A program made the position numbers and the translations under genes. From Saprospiraceae bacterium (GTDB taxonomy: Bacteria > Bacteroidota > Bacteroidia > Chitinophagales > Saprospiraceae): DNA of 64,000 bases. Location of the stretch: contig JAHCHX010000002.1 of NCBI GenBank assembly GCA_026129545.1, positions 186,001 through 250,000 of the forward strand, in the 5' to 3' direction. This document shows positions 58,901-64,000 of the stretch, piece after piece (positions within the stretch are counted from its first letter, which is position 1; every line of letters begins with the position of its first letter). The notes below the pieces were generated by a model, which saw nothing but the letters and a program-made list of their open reading frames with translations, was not told the origin of the DNA and searched no databases.

Positions 58901-61886
58901 TTTGTTCGCGCTGACACGCCTCACCACGCGCTATTTCAGCAACGGCTTCCACTGGCCCGACCCTTTCACAGGGGAAATCGGCAATCCATTTGCCTACCTC
59001 AGCGGCCAACCCAAACTTAACCTCACGCCAGCAGCCAACATCGTCACCACGCCCGGCGATGTGCTCAACCTAAGTTTAAAGTTGAACAACGGCTCCCCCA
59101 ATGCTTCCCACAACACTTGGCTGCGCTTTGAGACATCGGGCGACTTGACGGGCCTTGAACTTGTGCTCCTGCCGCAACAACAAATCATACCGTCCATCGG
59201 AGGAGTGTTCCAAGTGGGCGAACTATTGCCCTTTGGCGAACTCAATTTCCAGCTCAGAGGCCAACTCAAAATCTGCGAGCCAGTCATCGCTACCATACGG
59301 TACGGGTGGGATTGCGCTCCCGTGACCAGCCCCTTTGCCGCCCCTTGCGGTACTGCAGAAAAAATAGTGGAGATACGCCCACTGTTCCCCGAGCTCGAAC
59401 TCGTGGTGTTGGCACAGCCCACCGACGTGCCAATGTGCGCCCCTTCCAACATTTTTGAATTTGAAATTTACAACGCCAACGAAGGCATCGCATTTGGTGT
59501 GCTTGGCTCCGTGAAACTGCCAGCCGGCCTCAGCGTGGTGCCCAACTCCTCGCGGCTCTCCTACCCTGCCGGCAGCCCTTTTGCCAATCTCGACGACCCC
59601 GTCGCGCTCCCCGGCAATGTGTGGCAATGGACACCCGACGATGCCTCTCCCAACCTTGCCGCGAGTGGGTTGCAAAGCATTGACGATGAACCCAACAATG
59701 CGCTACGCATCCGTTTTCGGGTACAGGCCGAGTGTGGTTTCGTCGCCAACACGCGCCCCGTCTATGGTGCCGATGGCGCCCTGTCGTGCGGTGCCACGTC
59801 GAATCTGCTGCGCAAGCCAGGCGCCCCCATCCAACTGGAAGGCTACGGCCCTTCCTACGACTTGACGGCCACCCTTCAATATGCCACCGTGCAAGACGGC
59901 ACAGCATGTGGCGAAAACTCCACCCTATCGGCCACCCTCGTGCTGGACGGCAAACCCAACCCGGGCGACAGTATCTATGTCGTGCTTCCGGCAGGGGTTT
60001 CCTTTTTGAGTGGCTCATACTTGCCGGGGCAAAACGCGCCCGCCGGGCCGCCACAGGTGGTTGGCAACGTGCTTCGATTGCCCTTCCCCGCCAATTTGCC
60101 CGACAACGCGACGGTAAAATTCACTTTCGCCATTCGCTACGACGATGCTGCCGGATGCGCCGACCAAGCTGTGCTGCTGCAAGCCCGCGAGCGCATCTCG
60201 GTCTTCTGTCCGCTTATCAATCAGAACTGCGCGGTGTATATCGCCACAGGCGAGTCGTTGCTTTTTTTGAAAGCGAAAAACCCCGATTTGTTGTTGCAAA
60301 ACATCGAAACAACGCTCAATGGCAACACCTTCTCCTTCGAGGCCAACCTGCTCAACGAGGGCGGCGGCGCGGCTTTCAATCCCGTCGTCCAATTGTACCT
60401 CGACCAAAACGGAAATGGTCAAATAGACTCGAACGAGCCGTTGGTCGCCACCATCTCGCCCAATGCGAGCCTTGCGCCCGGCGCTTCCATGCCCATCGCG
60501 AGCTCCTTGAACCTGCCCTCTTCCGCGCTGTGCAGGCTGCTTGCTTTCATCCCGGCGGCAGCCAACTGCGCCTGTGCCGACAAGACCATCCCGCTGAACG
60601 CCATGCCCGTCGTGCGCTCGCCCGTCCGATTTTGCGAGGTCGTCACGGCACCTATTGGCGTGGACAGCGTGAGTGGCAATACCTACACTTGGCTCACGCC
60701 AAGCAACATCTCCTGCTCCAACTGCGCCCGAACAGTGTTCGCGCCCGGCCCCGACGTGCAGCCCGGCGAGGTGGTGACGCTTGTTTTGGAGGAAAAAACG
60801 CCGAACTGTACGGTGGAATACCGATTTGAACTGGAATTTGGCGGCGAACTGAACTGGGATGCCCCCGACCAGACCATTTGTCAAGGAGAAACCGTGAAAC
60901 TCGAACCCGCGCCGGGCGGCACCTACCAATGGAGCGGCCCGGGGCTGTCAAATCCGACGGCCCCTGTCCAAATCATTCAGCCCAACCAAAGCGCAACGTA
61001 TAGCGTGACCATCACCTTCAATGGCGGCTGCACGGGTTCGGGCCAAGTCAACGTCACCGTTTTTAAAAAAGACAGCCTCGACCTCGGCAGTTTGGTCACT
61101 TGCCTAGGCAGCCCGGTGAACGTGTTCGGCGCCTTGACCGACCAACCGGGTTTTTACAAACAGGAATTGAAAAACACCAATGGCTGCGACAGTGTCTCTT
61201 ATCTGCGGCTGGTTGTGTATCCGAACGAGACTTTTGACAATCGCCTGATTTGCAAAGGCGACTCGGTGGTCGTGCTGGATTCCCTGTTCACCACGAGCGG
61301 GCAGGTTTGCCGAAGTTATACCACTTCGATAGGCTGCGATAGCACCCACTGCGTCGCGGTGGAGGTATTGCCCGAAATCGAACTACCGACCGTACAGGAT
61401 TCATTCGTCATCAGTGCGGGAGAGGCGGTAGAGTTGCAAGCACCCACGGGGTTTGTCTCTTACACTTGGACCCCATCGGCGGGGCTGAGCTGTGCCGATT
61501 GTCCCGCCCCTTTGGCAAAACCCGATACTTCCACCATTTATCTGCTCACGCTGGCTGACCCAAACGGCTGTTCGGTGAGCGTGACATATCGGGTGCTATT
61601 TTGCGATTTTGAGAAATTGGTGATTCCGACGGCTTTCACCCCTAATGGCGACGGGGTGAACGATGTGTTCCGCATCGTGCCAATGGAAAATCTCGCCGAC
61701 GTGCGCACGCTAACGGTGTATGACCGTTGGGGGCAAAAAGTATGGGAAGGCTCCGGCATCAACGCCGAGTGGGACGGCACCATCAACGGCAAGCCCGCTC
61801 CCTCCGACGTGTATGCGTGGCTGCTCACGGGGGGCTGCGATGGCGAATCGAGGCAGCGAAAAGGGGATGTGGGATTGCTGCGTTGA
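55971..61886 (+). CDS. Very large T9SS type B surface protein with DUF11-type repeats
   Basis: The 1971-residue protein begins with a signal peptide (FLFVFLFCACFGHVFSQ). The body is a series of DUF11/SdrD-like beta modules: LTLPNGIEYLPGSASG, SVKLPAGLSVVPNSSRLSYP-type blocks, and VLPAGVSFLSGSYLPGQNAP, with regular Cys pairs. Residues about 1490-1560 have a cation-binding-like SdrD pattern (VVQLYLDQNGNGQIDSNEP). PKD-like segments (GGTYQWSGPGLSNPTAPV; VTWTPSAGLSCADCPAP-like) lead to the type B T9SS domain (CHU_C): IPTAFTPNGDGVNDVFRIVP, YDRWGQKVWEG and PSDVYAWLLT. Probably an adhesin secreted by T9SS and anchored by the PorSS pathway for type B. Confidence 0.92.
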   Translation: MPTFTRFLFVFLFCACFGHVFSQNLSIAYQNPSSLHVCGTDSLKVTLQNTSTAPLTGLLVTLTLPNGIEYLPGSASGASESDLSNLGAPKLATTDLNVGASLSFTVTIKASCSLIGTINSGGQFANTIAVTYAGGSQQLTTDFYAVETGLLFITSINPVSQSGQAGNVLTRTVSVRNTRQGAIRSLRFVDQHQGGMDITLAGIGGQNAPNLFQATVPGSYFTAFGDGDDLFEFNETITFTELITLKDCGVPEKISKSTITLDWGCDGTSCQADSTTAEVKFLPSNQNPLLLFVPNYGPPLSNCGDIFSVQEFLIINVGNAIAEDINLDINTMDSVRLGIVPGTFEWNDGGGWQPVAANNTVSTMLANCDIDTMQRYAAITLPSILPGDTLRVRFETAFCQYVCFTEIPGLQCAYSYKRVCPVGQLSTGSFGIFPDQEALNLESRIYFDIGVCLENDQAYEFDYWVKSNQLLNFTGFLRVQLALPWGLFWEPSCVPILDGQMPMAMTIDTFPNTLTTVNLTFQLPMSQDSVFGKICLRNFCLDPTAYESSLPSTPNSGSDFTIYPTKEGCLPCVQKVNAVTFLTTSPNANANCGISVCDEYPLILNCGCEDPRCVGGGMSENYFPTEFDSWRINKGLQDDNDDRKADNLNTANSPLIRLDRFLPGDTMRTVTRGVVVGASISAVSFRLFNEVWQSDFGLDGGDGFDILAAKNNMTSADALSYLNGSLVLKITSTGQQYTCPIEQAAVISDRHYVKIAEPNIRPEQVYDELTSMFHEFVIDLPLLAATGCIPQNLLLHSGDSLILTNDFKVATNFTPPASNDPPLVNFRNTICGIRNLIAWKLDGCFPPLLRQYSGYIERFIAPIHKIEACGTSSELSPFRYSIRIARANLFPYEVRRLSSILDFQHSLPSSVSLLEARLNFFNMQEGISLFGNQSLPPSIANNILSLNFQPFFAEPIDEGFALESSLLFRQNCKFDSDLFALTRLTTRYFSNGFHWPDPFTGEIGNPFAYLSGQPKLNLTPAANIVTTPGDVLNLSLKLNNGSPNASHNTWLRFETSGDLTGLELVLLPQQQIIPSIGGVFQVGELLPFGELNFQLRGQLKICEPVIATIRYGWDCAPVTSPFAAPCGTAEKIVEIRPLFPELELVVLAQPTDVPMCAPSNIFEFEIYNANEGIAFGVLGSVKLPAGLSVVPNSSRLSYPAGSPFANLDDPVALPGNVWQWTPDDASPNLAASGLQSIDDEPNNALRIRFRVQAECGFVANTRPVYGADGALSCGATSNLLRKPGAPIQLEGYGPSYDLTATLQYATVQDGTACGENSTLSATLVLDGKPNPGDSIYVVLPAGVSFLSGSYLPGQNAPAGPPQVVGNVLRLPFPANLPDNATVKFTFAIRYDDAAGCADQAVLLQARERISVFCPLINQNCAVYIATGESLLFLKAKNPDLLLQNIETTLNGNTFSFEANLLNEGGGAAFNPVVQLYLDQNGNGQIDSNEPLVATISPNASLAPGASMPIASSLNLPSSALCRLLAFIPAAANCACADKTIPLNAMPVVRSPVRFCEVVTAPIGVDSVSGNTYTWLTPSNISCSNCARTVFAPGPDVQPGEVVTLVLEEKTPNCTVEYRFELEFGGELNWDAPDQTICQGETVKLEPAPGGTYQWSGPGLSNPTAPVQIIQPNQSATYSVTITFNGGCTGSGQVNVTVFKKDSLDLGSLVTCLGSPVNVFGALTDQPGFYKQELKNTNGCDSVSYLRLVVYPNETFDNRLICKGDSVVVLDSLFTTSGQVCRSYTTSIGCDSTHCVAVEVLPEIELPTVQDSFVISAGEAVELQAPTGFVSYTWTPSAGLSCADCPAPLAKPDTSTIYLLTLADPNGCSVSVTYRVLFCDFEKLVIPTAFTPNGDGVNDVFRIVPMENLADVRTLTVYDRWGQKVWEGSGINAEWDGTINGKPAPSDVYAWLLTGGCDGESRQRKGDVGLLR

Positions 61887-61928
61887 GCATGTGGGAATTT
61901 GAGGTTTAGGATAGGTTGCGCTGATTGT

Positions 61929-61980
61929 GTGTGCTTATTCAGGCGGTGATTTGAAATCACCACCTCGATAAGTGCTTGAA
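61929..61980. repeat. REP-like palindrome (copy 2)
   Basis: GTGTGCTTATTCAGGCGGTG, then ATTTGAAATCACCACC, and a mirrored GATAAGTGCTTGAA. It matches the 2381-2430 copy in layout and sequence. The spacer 61887-62075 has no gene. Confidence 0.7.
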
Positions 61981-62075
61981 GACCACCGGCTAAAAAGGCT
62001 CAAGCCCCCACTCACACAAACTAATTTTGCCGATGTGCTTATGCGCGTGTTGTTTAGTGTGCTTAGTTTTACCGG

Positions 62076-64000
62076 GTGAAATACCTGCCCAATCGCGCAA
62101 GGCATTTGCTTCCCAATTGTGTGTTCGTGGCGTTGCTGGCGACACTCAGCCTTTTCTTTTATCATAAAACCATCACTTTCTGGCCCTCGCACATTCACGC
62201 TTGGACGCAGGGCGACCGCTACGCGCTGGCAATCAAATTCGCCGAAACGGGGCTTAATCTTTTCAAGCCGCGCACGTTCAATTTGCAAACGAAGGATGGC
62301 ATCACCGCGGTGGATATGCCTCTGCACGACTACCTCGTGGGCGTGTTGATGTATCTGTCGGGAAGCAAAAAACCCGCGCTGTTTCGGGTTTACGCGCTGC
62401 TGTTTTCCATATTGGGCTGCTGGTATTTGTACCGAACGACGCGCGAGGCGAGCCACTCGCACTTCAAAGGATATGTCGCCGCGCTGTTTGTTTTCACCTG
62501 CCCTATCATCACTTACTATCAAGCAGGCTTCATTCCCTCAGCCACGAGTTTCGCCGCAGTCATGATAGCCTACTATTTTTATTTCAAATACCTCAGAGCG
62601 CGACAAGCCAGCGATTTTTATTGGGCAATAGGGTGGCTGACGGTGGCGGCGCTCTCGCGTTCGCCTTTCAATATCTACCTGTTCGCGGTATTGCTCCAAC
62701 AAGGTGTGCGGTGGTTTCAAGACAGAAAAATAGTGCGGACGGAAGCCATCGCGTTCGGAATGGCATACATGGCGCTGGTGGCTGCCAATCTTTACAAGTG
62801 GTGGTTGGCGCGTGTGTATGGCTCGCAGTTTTTGGGGAAGCTGCTCCCGGCGAGTGATTGGGCAGAACTTCAGGGCATCATCGGCTCGCTCGCCGAACGG
62901 TGGACGTTCCAACTATTTGGGATAGGCCACTATGCGCTGTTGGCAATAGCGACGTTCTTTTTGGTTTGGGAACTTGGCAAGCGCCACGCGGAACGGTTGA
63001 CACGGCACATATTGTTGCAAAGTGGCCTCGCCTTGGCAGGAGGCACGCTATATCTCGTCCTGATGGCTCGGCAATACGTTGACCACGAGTACTATTTTAT
63101 GGACAGCCTTTATCCTGGCGTGGTGTTGTGGCTGGTAGCGGGCTTGCTCTGTGTGCCCTTTGAGCGAGTGTCGTCGCGGATATTGTTTGGCGCAACGGCT
63201 GCGCTGTGCCTTGGGTGGGGAATACTCGAATCGAAACAAGTGCAACAAATGAAATACGCCGATTCTCCCGCCAATTGGGGCGAAACGACGCGAAAAAACT
63301 TCATCGGTGCCGAGCAGTTGCTCGATTCGCTCGGCATCGCCCGGGATGCCCGGCTTTTGGTGATGGATGCACACTCCACCAACATCCCGCTCATTCATTT
63401 GAACAGAATGGGGCACACCCTGCTTGCCACCAGACCGGAGGACATAGAGAAGGCGCTGCGACTGGATTTTGATTTCATCGTGATTCAGGACATTTTTCTC
63501 CCCTCTGAACTCATTTCAAGTTATCCCCCGCTGTTGCATCAACTCGAACGGGTGGGGGGCAACGGGCGCATTTCTATTTTCCGATACAACCCACAGGGAG
63601 AGGGAGGCAGCCTGAAAAAAATACTCGACATTCACCATTTTCTTTTGGAAAGCACGCTCGATTTTGAGCCGGGCGGCCAATCCCCCGGGTGGAACACAAG
63701 CGTGCCAACGGAACCGGAGGGCGACAATGTGGTGGGGAGGCTTAAGAGCGACATCGAATTTGGCCCCGGCTTTTCCTATTCACGGGAGCCACTCGCCGTG
63801 CGGCGACTTTTGTTTGAAGCAAAATTATCGACCGCCAAAAAAGGAGAAAGGATGTTTCTTGTCGCCACGCTGGAAGGTGGGGGAAAGGTCTCTTTTTATG
63901 CGAGCCACACCATCATTCTGGAAAAACCAGACCAATGGACACCCTATCAGGCAATGTTTGAATTTCCAACAAACGCGCCGCCGGGGCAGGAACTGAAATG
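62076..64000 (+). CDS. Multi-span membrane protein, GT-C glycosyltransferase-like (3' end missing)
   Basis: The frame is open from 62064 (stop) to the window end. I start at the GTG 62076 (VKYLPNRARHLLPN, then VFVALLATLSLFFYH, the first membrane helix). About 640 residues are visible. The first outside loop has WTQGDRYALAIKFAETGLNL with Asp47-Arg48, and later DMPLHDYLVGV, as in the acceptor loop of GT-C enzymes such as ArnT/PMT. Some ten hydrophobic segments follow to about 385, then a soluble part with RPEDIEKALRLDFDFIVIQD and a beta-sandwich-like region. It may transfer sugar from a polyprenyl donor; this is inferred from topology. Confidence 0.75.
   Translation, partial: MKYLPNRARHLLPNCVFVALLATLSLFFYHKTITFWPSHIHAWTQGDRYALAIKFAETGLNLFKPRTFNLQTKDGITAVDMPLHDYLVGVLMYLSGSKKPALFRVYALLFSILGCWYLYRTTREASHSHFKGYVAALFVFTCPIITYYQAGFIPSATSFAAVMIAYYFYFKYLRARQASDFYWAIGWLTVAALSRSPFNIYLFAVLLQQGVRWFQDRKIVRTEAIAFGMAYMALVAANLYKWWLARVYGSQFLGKLLPASDWAELQGIIGSLAERWTFQLFGIGHYALLAIATFFLVWELGKRHAERLTRHILLQSGLALAGGTLYLVLMARQYVDHEYYFMDSLYPGVVLWLVAGLLCVPFERVSSRILFGATAALCLGWGILESKQVQQMKYADSPANWGETTRKNFIGAEQLLDSLGIARDARLLVMDAHSTNIPLIHLNRMGHTLLATRPEDIEKALRLDFDFIVIQDIFLPSELISSYPPLLHQLERVGGNGRISIFRYNPQGEGGSLKKILDIHHFLLESTLDFEPGGQSPGWNTSVPTEPEGDNVVGRLKSDIEFGPGFSYSREPLAVRRLLFEAKLSTAKKGERMFLVATLEGGGKVSFYASHTIILEKPDQWTPYQAMFEFPTNAPPGQELK

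Overview
The window comes from a Bacteroidota chromosome, most likely the Saprospiria branch. Evidence: several secreted proteins end in type IX secretion (T9SS) sorting domains of type A or type B; lineage families are present (choice-of-anchor B, GLPGLI, DUF4856/imelysin, HTTM); and many genes have the Bacteroidota -7 promoter box TAnnTTTG without a Shine-Dalgarno sequence. I saw no rRNA, tRNA, CRISPR array or complete insertion sequence.

Layout. 1-9.6 kb: end of a T9SS protein, a MITE inserted in a GGTCATTA minisatellite, guaA, dapB, a choice-of-anchor B protein, a YraN nuclease, a NamZ-like muramidase, a DEDDh/GIY-YIG nuclease fusion and threonine aldolase. 9.7-13.6 kb: three overlapping genes for a PAS histidine kinase, a stand-alone receiver and a membrane protein, probably one signalling unit. 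13.6-25.8 kb: yidC, DUF3293, a DUF1080 hydrolase, an OmpA/lipase pair, fmt, two unknown conserved proteins and an Ig-like/dockerin T9SS protein. 26-36 kb: nspC, a Fic protein, then a probable iron-uptake operon (DUF4856 lipoprotein, imelysin lipoprotein, HTTM protein, FecA-like TonB receptor) invaded by repeats. 35.8-37 kb: a graveyard with a sigma-factor pseudogene carrying a 226-bp MITE and a lipoprotein gene with a nonsense codon. 37-40.3 kb: malic enzyme, a DapA-family protein, an AraC regulator.

40.3-47.8 kb is the most unusual region. An XRE regulator faces a small secreted Cys-rich protein and a GLPGLI protein. Then comes a 399-bp near-identical duplicate of the regulator 5' end plus promoter, now joined to a second secreted Cys-rich protein; an IS630 remnant; a third, inverted fragment of the same promoter; a second GLPGLI protein; and an outer-membrane receptor. 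Palindromes of one family sit at the rearrangement breakpoints.

48-64 kb: a T9SS protein, a methyltransferase, a cold-shock protein, purL, a DUF433 antitoxin with a frameshifted PIN-like toxin, a TlpA-like lipoprotein, a PspC protein, a 1971-residue T9SS type B protein and the 5' part of a GT-C-like membrane protein running off the end.

A striking general feature is the density of palindromic and tandem repeats, some reading in frame inside genes (TonB receptor N-terminus, HTTM protein).
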